Position numbers and translations under genes: made by a program | Assembly (NCBI GenBank): GCA_017537905.1 | Contig: JAFYJX010000086.1 | Span: 1-18,085 of the forward strand | DNA length: 18,085 nucleotides | From: Clostridiales bacterium | GTDB taxonomy: Bacteria; Bacillota_A; Clostridia; Saccharofermentanales; Saccharofermentanaceae | Direction: 5' to 3' | Notes under the pieces: generated by a model | Database searches by the model: none | What the model was told of the DNA's origin: nothing | What the model saw: the letters and a program-made list of their open reading frames with translations, nothing else | Part shown: positions 7,238 to 15,784 of the stretch, piece after piece | How the letters are laid out: each line of letters starts with the position of its first letter | Numbering within the stretch: position 1 is the stretch's first letter

Positions 7238-9133
7238 ATGCAGCGCGGCGATCAGTACATCGAGCCTGATAACAGTTATTACAGACCGTCTAGAGACCCT
7301 AATGAAGGCACCATGACTCTTGTAGTCGTGATCACGCTTCTCTTTGTCTGCCTGACCGGTGTTCTTGCTGCTGTTTACTTCAAAAAGGCGACAACAAAAG
7401 AGACTTTGGCCAATATCGACACGACTGACCAGTCAGGTTATATCTCGATCGCATCTCCCACACCTACACCTATCCCGCCTATCACGGATTATCAGAATCC
7501 TATTCTTTATCCCGGTCTCGCATCCGTAAGGATCAATAAGGAACTCGAGATCGACAAGAGCGCCAATCCCGCTGCCCGCGGCATCAGCCAGACCGTAATG
7601 GTCAACAGACAGATCGTCGAGGGCGATTACACCAGAGAGAAGCCTATCTACATGCCCGATCCCGTAATGTACGGATCCATTCCGGGCATATTCACATACA
7701 GAGGAAACAACTTCAGAAACTGCGCTTCATTCGGTTATACGAATATCTACAGAGGCGCTCTTACGCAGAGATGGGAATTCAGGGGCATCGGCAAGAAGCT
7801 CGCTTCCACCCAGAACTTCGAATGGTCCGGCGTAAGGTGGACAGGCCAGCCGCTGGTAGCAGAATGGCCTGCGAGTGTCCGTCAGTACATGAACCTCAAC
7901 GATACCGCCAAGCACCAGCAGATGTTAAGGGAAGTCATCGTTGCGGCTCTCGACGGTAAGATCTATTTCTTCAACATTTTAAACGGCGAACAGACAAGAG
8001 ACCCGATCAATGTCGGAGCTTCTATCAAGGGTACGCCCGCACTCGATCCCAGAGGCTATCCTGTCATCTATGTAGGACAGACGGATAACAACGGCGGATC
8101 GAATTTCGGTATGTATGTATATTCGCTCCTCGACGGTTCACTGCTCTACATGTATGACGGTTCAGACGACGGCGCTTACAGATCCAACTGGAATGCGTTC
8201 GACTCCTCACCGATCGTAAACGGCGATACGGATACTCTTATCTGGCCTTGCGAGAACGGCTACATCTACACATTTGATCTTAATACCAATTACGCACCGG
8301 GTGCCGGGACTATCTCCATGAACCCTGTGGTAACGGGTTATAAGTACATGTTCAATGACAACGTAAGCTCACGTATGGGCGTAGAGAGCTCTATCGCAGT
8401 ATACGGTAACTACGGATACTTCATGGACAACACCCAGAACCTCTGCTGCCTCGACCTCAACACTCTTAAGATGGTCTGGACACAGGTATTGGGCGATGAT
8501 TCCGATGTAACTCCCATGATCAATGAGGAGAACGGCATTCCTTATGTTTACATCGGAACTGAGGTCGATAACCAGAACGGCGTAGGTGAATCCTGCGGCG
8601 CTGCATATATTTACAAGATCAACGGTCTTACCGGTAAGATCGAATGGCAGAATTCAGAGCCCTGCTACACATTTAACGGTGAATCGTCAGATTCCGACCA
8701 GAGCGGCGGATGCTTTGGCAACCCTGTAATGGGCAAGGGTAAGATCTCCAACCTCGTAATATTCTCTTTCAGCATGACCAACGGTCTTGCCAGCGGCAAT
8801 AAGATCATTGCATTTGACAAGGATCTTGGCACCAAAGTCTGGGAATATAAAATGAATATCTATTCATACAGCTCACCTGTTGATTTCTACGATCAGGAGG
8901 GCAATGCATATCTTATAATCTGTGACTCGATAGGACAGATCCACATGATCCATGCGGAATCCGGTATCGATGACAAGGAGAGACGAATCACTTATATCCA
9001 GACCAAGAGAAATCTTGGCTTGTCTGACCAGACGTCCTCCGGTGTCAGCATCGAAGCTTCTCCGATCGTCTACCAAGGTATGCTTGTCGTAGGAACAACT
9101 ACCGGAAGCATTTTCGGAATAGTGATCGAGTAA
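7238..9133 (+). CDS. Membrane-anchored PQQ-like beta-propeller protein
   Basis: A 631-aa protein with an N-terminal hydrophilic stretch, one transmembrane helix at about residues 26-48 (TLVVVITLLFVCLTGVLAAV) and a Pro/Thr linker SPTPTPIPP (73-81). The rest is a large domain facing outside. The domain is built of repeated WD/PQQ-like blades. Examples are VAALDGKIYFFNILNGE, ENGYIYTFDLNT, LCCLDLNTLKMVW, AAYIYKINGLTGKIEW, IIAFDKDLGTKVWEY, DSIGQIHMIHAESG and a closing VVGTTTGSIFGIVIE. Such blades occur in PQQ-binding dehydrogenases and in BamB, but this organism has no outer membrane and I see no evidence of PQQ binding. The safest call is a scaffold or substrate-binding propeller at the cell surface. 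No lipobox is seen, so it is a signal-anchor protein. GAGGGG (7228-7233) precedes the ATG. It has its own promoter and is followed after 10 nt by a small gene. Family assignment is good; function is unknown. Confidence 0.8.
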   Translation: MQRGDQYIEPDNSYYRPSRDPNEGTMTLVVVITLLFVCLTGVLAAVYFKKATTKETLANIDTTDQSGYISIASPTPTPIPPITDYQNPILYPGLASVRINKELEIDKSANPAARGISQTVMVNRQIVEGDYTREKPIYMPDPVMYGSIPGIFTYRGNNFRNCASFGYTNIYRGALTQRWEFRGIGKKLASTQNFEWSGVRWTGQPLVAEWPASVRQYMNLNDTAKHQQMLREVIVAALDGKIYFFNILNGEQTRDPINVGASIKGTPALDPRGYPVIYVGQTDNNGGSNFGMYVYSLLDGSLLYMYDGSDDGAYRSNWNAFDSSPIVNGDTDTLIWPCENGYIYTFDLNTNYAPGAGTISMNPVVTGYKYMFNDNVSSRMGVESSIAVYGNYGYFMDNTQNLCCLDLNTLKMVWTQVLGDDSDVTPMINEENGIPYVYIGTEVDNQNGVGESCGAAYIYKINGLTGKIEWQNSEPCYTFNGESSDSDQSGGCFGNPVMGKGKISNLVIFSFSMTNGLASGNKIIAFDKDLGTKVWEYKMNIYSYSSPVDFYDQEGNAYLIICDSIGQIHMIHAESGIDDKERRITYIQTKRNLGLSDQTSSGVSIEASPIVYQGMLVVGTTTGSIFGIVIE

Positions 9134-9143
9134 GGAGCAATAT

Positions 9144-9554
9144 ATGGACTTTAAAAAAGCATACGAGAGCATAACTGTCTTAGAGGTTGAGATCAGAACC
9201 TTTGCCAATGAGGGTTATGCGGTAAGGTATGACTTTGGCCGTAAAGTAATTTCCTGGCGTGACAACTACATGTGGAATAATAATTTCACGAGATCCATAA
9301 GTGATGACAAATATACCCTTTTGAAAGAAAAGCTTCCGGAAACAGGCATGCTCGAGTGGATGAAGGGCTATGAGATGGGTCTTACCGATGAATACGGCGA
9401 TAAGACCGCGGTCCCGGGCGAGTGGATCATTAAGGTCGAGTTCGATGACAAGACCACAATGAAAGGCGGAGCTGAGCAGCATTTCCCCAAAAAGTGGAAG
9501 AATCTCAAGACTTTGATCGAGCAGACGGCGGGTTGCAGCTTCACACTAAGATAA
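9144..9554 (+). CDS. Hypothetical protein, 136 aa
   Basis: I do not recognise this family. It is a soluble-looking 136-aa protein with no signal peptide or membrane helix. Aromatic and charged residues are frequent, as in VISWRDNYMWNNNF near residue 35 and GEWIIKVEFDDKT near 92. The alternating hydrophobic pattern and the C-terminal helix KKWKNLKTLIEQTAG suggest a small alpha/beta fold. The AAGGAG at 9132-9137 overlaps the stop of the propeller gene and lies 6 nt before the ATG, so it is clearly translated and co-transcribed with the propeller gene. A terminator follows within 30 nt. The role is unknown; the only context clue is the shared unit with the propeller protein. Confidence 0.75.
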   Translation: MDFKKAYESITVLEVEIRTFANEGYAVRYDFGRKVISWRDNYMWNNNFTRSISDDKYTLLKEKLPETGMLEWMKGYEMGLTDEYGDKTAVPGEWIIKVEFDDKTTMKGGAEQHFPKKWKNLKTLIEQTAGCSFTLR

Positions 9555-9580
9555 GGATTTTTTTACAACTCGGTTATTGG

Positions 9581-9611
9581 AGGCAGGCATGGGGCCTGCT
9601 TTTATTATTTA
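9581..9611 (+). terminator. Intrinsic terminator after the propeller unit
   Basis: GCAGGC (9583-9588) pairs with GCCTGC (9594-9599) around a 5-nt loop. The stem is extended by A9581/G9582 pairing with T9600/T9601. A T-rich tail TTTTATTATTT follows. This closes the unit that begins with the promoter at 7167. Confidence 0.85.
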
Positions 9612-9685
9612 TATAGTCGCAACTGATTAGATGTGATAAAATTCATTAATATGCCCGAGCCTCGGGTTTGGGAATATTGGAATTG

Positions 9686-9691
9686 AAGGAG
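9686..9691 (+). promoter_or_regulatory. Ribosome binding site deciding a TTG start
   Basis: AAGGAG lies 7 nt before TTG at 9699. There is no in-frame ATG nearby that fits better, so this site supports a non-ATG start for the membrane protein. Confidence 0.75.
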
Positions 9692-9698
9692 TCATATT

Positions 9699-10307
9699 TT
9701 GGATTATCTGGAAGGATTGTTACTTGGTAGATTATGGAGCGATACGGATTATGAGAACCGTAAGCATTTCGGTTTGTTCATACTGTATGGCCTTTTTGTC
9801 GACGCGATAGTCCTCTATATCTACATCCTCGGAAGAGACTTTTTGAGATTCGGCAGCATCGGACCTATCCACATTGCCGTTTTTGTTTTGCTCTTCCTTG
9901 CAAATCCGTTTATCTGCTTCAGGTATTACCGAATGCCCTGGTGGGGCAAGATTTTTATATTAGCAGTTAAGATTTTTAAGGCTTATCTGGTTGTCAGCTA
10001 TACGGTCAGTCTGCTCCTTCCGAGACTCAGTGTAAAAGTTGACGAACTTCCGGATTTCCTTATGAGTTATCTCAACCAGACGCTTGAGAAATATACAGAG
10101 AAATTCGTAGCAACAGCAGGTTCATTCTCAACAGTTGTCGGAGTCCTCGCAGGAGGCGTTCACGTTGTAGGAATAGTTCTGCTTCTCATACTGGCAGCAG
10201 TCGTTATCCCGAGCATTATTTTCCTGGCAGTAAAGTATGTTCAGCTCGCTTGGGACTGGATAGTAAATATGCTTATCATCAAGAGGTTCTTTCCTCAGCG
10301 TAAATAA
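9699..10307 (+). CDS. Four-helix membrane protein of unknown function
   Basis: A 202-aa protein starting at TTG, supported by AAGGAG 7 nt upstream. Hydrophobic segments lie at about residues 24-45, 54-74, 84-108 and 150-178, so four membrane helices are likely. A loop of roughly 35 residues between helices 3 and 4 contains an amphipathic stretch (LPDFLMSYLNQTLEKYTEKF). The C-terminus ends in RFFPQRK and is probably cytosolic by the positive-inside rule. I do not recognise the family. It stands first in a run of closely spaced genes: the kinase gene starts 20 nt downstream. It follows a terminator, so a promoter should lie between 9604 and 9685, but only weak candidates are visible, such as TGTGATAAA at 9632-9640 without a good -35. 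Confidence 0.75.
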   Translation: MDYLEGLLLGRLWSDTDYENRKHFGLFILYGLFVDAIVLYIYILGRDFLRFGSIGPIHIAVFVLLFLANPFICFRYYRMPWWGKIFILAVKIFKAYLVVSYTVSLLLPRLSVKVDELPDFLMSYLNQTLEKYTEKFVATAGSFSTVVGVLAGGVHVVGIVLLLILAAVVIPSIIFLAVKYVQLAWDWIVNMLIIKRFFPQRK

Positions 10308-10327
10308 TGAGGTTTTAAGGAGGCTAT

Positions 10328-11338
10328 ATGGCAGAGCTTAGAGACAGAATCGATATAACAGTTGAAGAGCTCGAGGAATCCCTCGGCGCCGTCAGGCTTC
10401 CGCGCTTCATTGCAGAATCGGAGAAAAGCTTTGTCGGAAGGATCGATTCCATTTGTGATGAGATCTGCTCCGATGTAAACAAGAGAGCTATCTTCGTATC
10501 AGGACCTACCTCTTCAGGCAAGACTACTTTCACATTAAGGCTTTCCAATACGATCAATAAGAGAGGCAGAAAGGCCGTTCACCTGTCGCTTGACGATTAC
10601 TACAACATCAAGGAAGTTAAGTGCGACAAAGAAGGCAGGCCTGACTTCGAGACTATTGACGCATTGGATGTCGAGAGGATCCAGAGAGATATCAAGGCGC
10701 TCTTAGACGGAGAGACAGTCATTCCTCCTTTCTTTGATTTCAACATCAGAAAGCAGATGGAAGGCGATCCTTCGAATGCGATCTGTCTTGGTGATGACGG
10801 CGTGCTGGTAGTAGAAGGCCTTCACGGCTTATCTCCCAGGATCTCCGGCGAATGTCCCGCAGACAAGTGTTCCAAGGTATTCATCATGCCCTACGGCAAT
10901 GTTTACTGCGATTCCAAGCTTATGGACAGCAACGAGATAAGACTCTTAAGAAGAATAATCAGGGACTACCGTCACAGAAGCGCACATGCGCTTGCTACGA
11001 TCGATTACTGGCCGATGATCCAGAAGTCCGAAGAAAAATATTACGAAGAATACCTTACAAGTGCTGACTATCACGTCAATTCATTCCTGGCTTATGAGAG
11101 CTTAATAGTCGCACCGATGGCAATGGGCGACATCAGCGAAGCCCTGGATAAGGCTCTTAAGGGTTCAATAGAACCGTCCGTCTTCATGGAGAAGTCTCCT
11201 ACGGGCAAGCCTTTTGCAGATCTGTCTGCCGCACTTGTTAAGGCAAATAAGCTGATGGGGCACCTGGGAAAGATTCCCGTTATCAGCCCCGAACAGGTAC
11301 CCGCTGAATCGATATTAAACGAATTCATCGGTTCCTGA
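10328..11338 (+). CDS. Uridine kinase/phosphoribulokinase family P-loop kinase
   Basis: A 336-aa P-loop kinase of the uridine kinase/phosphoribulokinase superfamily. The Walker A is GPTSSGKT (59-66), followed by LSLDDYY, a substrate-side motif typical of uridine kinases. Further on are FETIDALDVERIQRDIKALL, PPFFDF and LVVEGLHGLSP, the Walker B-like region, and the lid segment IRLLRRIIRDYRHRSAHA. Clostridial relatives are often ~550 aa with N-terminal TGS and threonyl-tRNA-synthetase-like domains. Here only a ~50-residue N-terminal helical region precedes the kinase, so this is the short form. The substrate is probably a nucleoside such as uridine, but it is not proven by sequence. AAGGAGG (10317-10323) precedes the ATG. 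The gene sits 20 nt after the membrane protein and 27 nt before metA. Confidence 0.85.
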   Translation: MAELRDRIDITVEELEESLGAVRLPRFIAESEKSFVGRIDSICDEICSDVNKRAIFVSGPTSSGKTTFTLRLSNTINKRGRKAVHLSLDDYYNIKEVKCDKEGRPDFETIDALDVERIQRDIKALLDGETVIPPFFDFNIRKQMEGDPSNAICLGDDGVLVVEGLHGLSPRISGECPADKCSKVFIMPYGNVYCDSKLMDSNEIRLLRRIIRDYRHRSAHALATIDYWPMIQKSEEKYYEEYLTSADYHVNSFLAYESLIVAPMAMGDISEALDKALKGSIEPSVFMEKSPTGKPFADLSAALVKANKLMGHLGKIPVISPEQVPAESILNEFIGS

Positions 11339-11365
11339 TCATCGAAATAGATAAGGAGGCATCAC

Positions 11366-12340
11366 ATGCCTATCAGAATAGCAGACAATCTTCCGGCAAG
11401 GCACATCCTTGAACAGGAAAGAATATTCGTTATGGAGGAAAACAGGGCCCTGTCCCAGGACATCCGTCCAATCAGGATCCTGATCTTAAACCTCATGCCC
11501 GACAAGGCGACCACGGAGACCCAGCTCTTAAGAGCTCTTTCGAATTCTCCGATCCAGGTCGATGTCGAGTTCTTATTTACAAAAACACACCAGTCGAAGA
11601 ATACTCCGGTAGAACACCTCATGAAGTTCTATAAGACTTTTGATGAGGTCTCGAATGAGTATTTTGACGGCATGATCATCACCGGCGCACCTATCGAAAA
11701 GCTTCCTTTCGAGGAAGTCGATTACTGGCCGGAACTCTGCGAGATCATGGAATGGAGCAAGACACATGTCTATTCCACACTCCACCTCTGCTGGGGTGCT
11801 TTCGCAGGTCTTTACTACCATTACGGTATTCCGAAGATCGTTTTGGACAAGAAGGTATTCGGCGTTTTCGAGCACTCGATGACATGGTCAAGGCCAGTTA
11901 AGCTCTTCAGAGGATTTGATGACATATTCTATGTTCCCCATTCCCGCTATACGGAGATCAGGAGGGAAGACGTGGAGAAGAGATCTGACTTAAGGATCCT
12001 CTCGGAATCCGAAGAGTGCGGTATCTACGCAGTATCGGATCTTCACGGAAGACAGTTCTTTATCACCGGCCACTCCGAATACGACAGGGATACGCTGGAC
12101 AGGGAATATAAGAGAGACCTCGCTGCAGGCCTTGATGATGTGGACGTCCCGAAGAACTACTACATCGACGACGATCCGTCATTAGGCCCGCTCTTAAGAT
12201 GGAGATCCTCTGCGACGCTGATGTATACGAACTGGCTTAACTACTACGTATATCAGGAGACTCCGTTCGACATCAACCTCATCAAGAGCATCAGGAACGA
12301 AGACTTGGAACCTAACAGGGATCTGGAGAAAAATGGCTGA
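11366..12340 (+). CDS. metA: Homoserine O-acetyltransferase, MetA family
   Basis: MetA-type enzymes activate the hydroxyl of L-homoserine for methionine synthesis. The 324-aa protein has the family catalytic Cys142 in [10 protein letters not shown], His236 and Glu238 in ITGHSEYD, and the start [11 protein letters not shown]. Residue 111 is Glu ([17 protein letters not shown]). In characterised MetA proteins Glu111 goes with acetyl-CoA use (EC 2.3.1.31), while Gly111, as in E. coli, goes with succinyl-CoA. An acetyltransferase is therefore predicted, despite many databases naming the family succinyltransferase. AAGGAGG at 11353-11359 supports the start. The 27-nt gap upstream has no room for an S-box or T-box, so methionine control, if any, must act on a promoter further up. 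The end overlaps nnrD by 8 nt. Confidence 0.93.
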   Translation: MPIRIADNLPARHILEQERIFVMEENRALSQDIRPIRILILNLMPDKATTETQLLRALSNSPIQVDVEFLFTKTHQSKNTPVEHLMKFYKTFDEVSNEYFDGMIITGAPIEKLPFEEVDYWPELCEIMEWSKTHVYSTLHLCWGAFAGLYYHYGIPKIVLDKKVFGVFEHSMTWSRPVKLFRGFDDIFYVPHSRYTEIRREDVEKRSDLRILSESEECGIYAVSDLHGRQFFITGHSEYDRDTLDREYKRDLAAGLDDVDVPKNYYIDDDPSLGPLLRWRSSATLMYTNWLNYYVYQETPFDINLIKSIRNEDLEPNRDLEKNG

Positions 12341-13226
12341 GACAGTTAATCTTACAAGAGATCTGATATCAGGATTCGAACCCCAAAGGCCTGAAGACGG
12401 ACATAAGAACACTTTCGGAACCGCGCTTATCTGCGCAGGCTCTGAATACATGACAGGCGCAGCTGTAATGGCAACTGGTGCAGCTCTCCGCACGGGAGCA
12501 GGTCTCGTTAAGGTGTTCTCCGAAGACAAGACCCTCGATGCGGTAAGGGTTACAGAGCCCTGCGCGCTTCTGGCGTTAAGGCCCGGCAAGACTGCTGAAC
12601 TCTTAAGAAAAGCAAAAGAAATCTGCTTATCCTCATCTGCTGTCCTTATCGGTTCGGGAATCCCCCAGGATTATAAGGATCTTGAAGCTCTTATCTGCCG
12701 TTTCCTCGAAAATGCAGAGAATGTTGTCCTTGATGCCGGAGCTCTAATGTCCAAACCAGACACATGGGCAAGGATCGCAGAATGCCTTAAGGTAAGGAAA
12801 ATACCTGCTGTTATTACTCCCCATATCGGCGAGTTCGCGAGACTTACGGGTATTTCCAAGTCTGAGATCGGAGATAAAGCCGGAGAGCTCGCACTAAAGT
12901 TTGCAGGTGACAACAACTGCGTTGTAGTTCTTAAGAGCGCCAAAACACTGATAGCCACGCCTGACGGAAAGCTCTATGTAAACGATGCTCCCAACAGCGG
13001 ACTTGCAAAGGGCGGTTCCGGTGATGTACTTGCAGGACTTATCACAGGGTTCCTCGCACAGGGAATGGAACCATATAAGGCTGCCTGCTCAGCTGTGTTT
13101 ATTCACTCCAAAGCAGGTGAAGCAGCAGCAAACGAGGTCGGCACTAGAACGATGCTTCCGACTGATCTTATAGTTTACTTGCCCGGCGCATATATGGATG
13201 CCGGATGGGGATGTGAAGATGACTGA
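12333..13226 (+). CDS. nnrD: ADP-dependent (S)-NAD(P)H-hydrate dehydratase
   Basis: This ribokinase-fold enzyme repairs damaged NADH and NADPH hydrates by ADP-driven dehydration (EC 4.2.1.136). The 297 aa correspond to the C-terminal half of the bifunctional YjeF protein, like the stand-alone Bacillus YxkO. Key motifs are [15 protein letters not shown] near the N-terminus, VLDAGAL in the middle, [10 protein letters not shown], and [17 protein letters not shown], where GGSGD (227-231) is the ADP and catalytic Asp motif. The epimerase half (NnrE) is missing here and must be elsewhere or absent. The ATG at 12333 overlaps the metA stop by 8 nt (ATGGCTGA), and the gene's own end overlaps alr in the same manner, so all three are probably translated in a coupled fashion. 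Confidence 0.93.
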   Translation: MAETVNLTRDLISGFEPQRPEDGHKNTFGTALICAGSEYMTGAAVMATGAALRTGAGLVKVFSEDKTLDAVRVTEPCALLALRPGKTAELLRKAKEICLSSSAVLIGSGIPQDYKDLEALICRFLENAENVVLDAGALMSKPDTWARIAECLKVRKIPAVITPHIGEFARLTGISKSEIGDKAGELALKFAGDNNCVVVLKSAKTLIATPDGKLYVNDAPNSGLAKGGSGDVLAGLITGFLAQGMEPYKAACSAVFIHSKAGEAAANEVGTRTMLPTDLIVYLPGAYMDAGWGCEDD

Positions 13227-14358
13227 GAATCTTAGCAGCAATTACGACCGTTCATGCGTTGAGATCGATCTTAACGCGTTGAAGCACAACTTCGAAGAGA
13301 TAAAGAAGGCTACGACTCCGGGTACGGGCATATTAGCTGTCGTTAAGGCAGATGCATACGGTCACGGAGCTATCGAGATAGCAAAGACTCTTATCGATTC
13401 GGGTGCCGCAGGTCTCTGCCTTGCCACGATCGATGAGGCCGTGGAACTTCGAAAGCACGGGATCGACGTGCCCATGATGACTCTGGGCTTTACCGACCCG
13501 GTGAGATTCAAGGATGCCGTTAAATACGACGTCGAGCAGTCAGTATATTCATATGAGATCGCTAAGGCATTGTCAGATGAGGCTCTCTCGCAGGGCAAGA
13601 CGATAAAGATCCACATTAAGCTCGATACCGGTATGGGAAGGATCGGCTTTAAGACCGACGGATCCGAGACGGAAGAAATAGTTAAGGCCTGCACGCTGCC
13701 GGGCATTGAGCCTTATGGCGTTTTCTCGCATTTTGCGGTTGCAGACACTGATGACGACGTATACACAAGAGAGCAGTTCTCCCGTTTCATGAACCAGATA
13801 GATGAGCTTGGTAAGAGGGGCATTCACTTTACCAAGAGACATATCTGCAACAGCGCAGGAATCTTAAGATTCCCGGAAATGCACTTAGATCTCGTAAGGG
13901 CAGGAATAATCCTCTACGGCCTTATGCCGCCCGGATGTCCCAAGCCTGTTATTGATATCGAGCTTAAGCCCGTAATGAACTGGTATGCCAAGGTCATCCA
14001 CGTTAAGACGGTCCCTGCAGGAACCACGATAAGCTACGGCAGACATTTTGCGGCAGAGCGTCCTACTGAGGTTACTACAGTCGGAATAGGTTATGCGGAC
14101 GGCCTTTCGAGAAGGCTTTCCAACGGATTTGAGCTTGTTATCGGCGGCAAGAAGTGCCCGATCATCGGCAATATCTGCATGGATATGTGCATGGTGGATA
14201 CGACAGATCTCGAGACAAGACCCAAGGTTGGTGACAAGGTTACCGTCTTCGGCAGTGAGAGATCAGCTGACGAACTTGCTGATGCGCTCGGAACCATCAA
14301 TTACGAAATTACCTGTGACGTTGGCAAAAGAGTCAGAAGACTCTACGTCGGAGGCTGA
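13219..14358 (+). CDS. alr: Alanine racemase
   Basis: This PLP enzyme interconverts L- and D-alanine for peptidoglycan (EC 5.1.1.1). With the start at 13219 it has 379 aa, a usual length. Lys43 in AVVKADAYGHGA forms the PLP Schiff base, and Tyr273 in TTISYGRHF is the opposite catalytic base. Other family motifs are HIKLDTGMGRIGF, CNSAGILRFPEMHLDLVRAGIILYGL, VGIGYADGLSRRL and IGNICMDMCMVD. The frame opens at an ATG at 13198, but no ribosome binding site precedes that codon. The ATG at 13219 has GGGG at 13207-13210 and makes an 8-nt overlap with nnrD (ATGACTGA), the same junction used twice elsewhere in the window. A start at 13198 (386 aa) remains possible. alr is last in its run; the next gene, secY, has its own promoter. 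Confidence 0.95.
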   Translation: MTENLSSNYDRSCVEIDLNALKHNFEEIKKATTPGTGILAVVKADAYGHGAIEIAKTLIDSGAAGLCLATIDEAVELRKHGIDVPMMTLGFTDPVRFKDAVKYDVEQSVYSYEIAKALSDEALSQGKTIKIHIKLDTGMGRIGFKTDGSETEEIVKACTLPGIEPYGVFSHFAVADTDDDVYTREQFSRFMNQIDELGKRGIHFTKRHICNSAGILRFPEMHLDLVRAGIILYGLMPPGCPKPVIDIELKPVMNWYAKVIHVKTVPAGTTISYGRHFAAERPTEVTTVGIGYADGLSRRLSNGFELVIGGKKCPIIGNICMDMCMVDTTDLETRPKVGDKVTVFGSERSADELADALGTINYEITCDVGKRVRRLYVGG

Positions 14359-14390
14359 TTTTTTCTCCTATATTATTTAAAAGTTATTCG

Positions 14391-14419
14391 GTGAAAATCG
14401 CTAAGATTTGCGCTATAAT
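14391..14419 (+). promoter_or_regulatory. Promoter for secY-adk-map-infA
   Basis: GTGAAA (14391-14396) and a perfect TATAAT (14414-14419) are separated by 17 nt. The site lies 40 nt before the secY ATG, downstream of alr. It gives the secY cluster its own transcription start. No convincing terminator separates it from alr. Confidence 0.75.
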
Positions 14420-14458
14420 ACATACGCTTTATTTTTATACCAAGGAGAATGCCTATTA

Positions 14459-15772
14459 ATGGATACATTTCGCGAGAGCTGGAAGACACCGGAGATTAAG
14501 AAGAAGATACTCTTTACCTTCCTTATCGTTTCCGTCCTCTGCCTTCTTACTATCATTCCGATTCCCGGCCTGAGCCATGCTGCAGCAACAGCAGCTATTG
14601 ACGATTGGGGCAGCGTCGGAACTGTAATCGACATTCTTTCCTGCGGAGCTCTTACAAATGCTTCGATCACAAGCCTTGGTATCTTCCCGTTCCTTGTAGC
14701 TTCCATCATCATGCAGATCGTAACACTCGCTGTCCCGAAGCTCAGAAATCTTGTCCAGATGGGTGATGAGGGTTCAAAGATCGTAGCTAAGTACACAAGG
14801 ATCGCAGCACTTGTCGGTGCCGGCGTTTTCGCAGTTCTTTACTGCCTCGGCATGAAGGATGCGGTCGTTACAAATATCAATTTCTGGATCGCCATCGTTA
14901 TCTGCGGAGTTTCAGTTGCAATCGGCAGCGCTTTCTGCGGCTGGTGCGTAGAACTCCTTAACAAAAACGGAATCGGCAATGGTCTTACGATCATCATTCT
15001 TGCTGGCATCATCCACAATATCCCTCATGATCTCCTTATGCCTTTCTTTAATGCTTACGAGCTCGGAATCGCATGGGCACTCGTTTATATGATCATGGGA
15101 ATCCTTCTTGCTATCGGCATGCTGATCCTCTCACTCCTCATCAACATGGGTGAGAAGAAGATCAGGATCATTTTCCAGAAAAGAACAGTAGGCATGAAGC
15201 AGTACGGTATGCAGAACCAGGTAATCCCTCTCAAGGTTGCCCAGGCCGGAATCACACCTGTTATCTACGCTATGACAGTATGCATGTTCGTTCCGTCGAT
15301 CTTAACCATGATCGCTCCCGGTTCTGACAATGTATGGTTCTCCGGTGCCAGGGACTTCCCCACAAGCGTTGCTTTCATTCCTTTCTTCATCATCTTCCTG
15401 GTTTTCTTCACATATGTTTTCGCATTGATGCAGTTCAATCCTTACGATATTTCAAACCAGATCAAGCAGAACAGCGGTTATATCCAGGGTATCAAGCCCG
15501 GCAAGCCGACATCACAGTATCTTATGTCTGTTTACAGCAACCTTAACAGTGCTGATAATGCTTATCTCATCATCGTATGTGTTCTGCCTTTGGCATTAAG
15601 CTTTATCCCCGGCCTCAGAAGCATTGCTTTCGCAGGCATCGGTCTTGTCCTTATCGGCGGCGGATTCATCGAAATAAAGACTCTCCTCGACAATGCCCTC
15701 AAGGCAGAAGAGGACAAGCTCAAGCAGGCTGGCAAAGATAAGAAGCGCAGCAAGAATTACAACAAAAAGTAA
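14459..15772 (+). CDS. secY: Protein translocase subunit SecY
   Basis: SecY is the channel-forming membrane subunit of the Sec translocon. The protein is 437 aa with about ten hydrophobic segments. The N-terminal WKTPEIKKKILFTFLI, KNGIGNGLTIIILAGII in the middle, QNQVIPLKVAQAGITPVIYA, and NSGYIQGIKPGKPTSQYL between later helices are typical SecY stretches. The frame opens at a TTG at 14408, but that codon lies inside the promoter. AAGGAG (14442-14447) with an 11-nt spacer supports ATG 14459; the ATG at 14449 is out of frame. The tail is strongly basic (KLKQAGKDKKRSKNYNKK). In most bacteria rplO precedes secY. Here alr does, and secY has its own promoter, while the downstream order adk-map-infA is standard. 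Confidence 0.96.
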   Translation: MDTFRESWKTPEIKKKILFTFLIVSVLCLLTIIPIPGLSHAAATAAIDDWGSVGTVIDILSCGALTNASITSLGIFPFLVASIIMQIVTLAVPKLRNLVQMGDEGSKIVAKYTRIAALVGAGVFAVLYCLGMKDAVVTNINFWIAIVICGVSVAIGSAFCGWCVELLNKNGIGNGLTIIILAGIIHNIPHDLLMPFFNAYELGIAWALVYMIMGILLAIGMLILSLLINMGEKKIRIIFQKRTVGMKQYGMQNQVIPLKVAQAGITPVIYAMTVCMFVPSILTMIAPGSDNVWFSGARDFPTSVAFIPFFIIFLVFFTYVFALMQFNPYDISNQIKQNSGYIQGIKPGKPTSQYLMSVYSNLNSADNAYLIIVCVLPLALSFIPGLRSIAFAGIGLVLIGGGFIEIKTLLDNALKAEEDKLKQAGKDKKRSKNYNKK

Positions 15773-15784
15773 GGGAGGCAATTT

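Noticed and set aside
9654..9666. CCCGA-GCC-TCGGG small hairpin before the membrane protein
   Set aside because: Five base pairs with a 3-nt loop and no U-tract; too little to call a terminator or operator.
11339..11365. Methionine riboswitch or T-box before metA
   Set aside because: Only 27 nt separate the kinase gene and metA; neither element can fit.
14408..14458. TTG start 17 codons upstream of secY
   Set aside because: The codon lies within the promoter spacer before TATAAT, so it would not be on the mRNA; ATG 14459 has AAGGAG.
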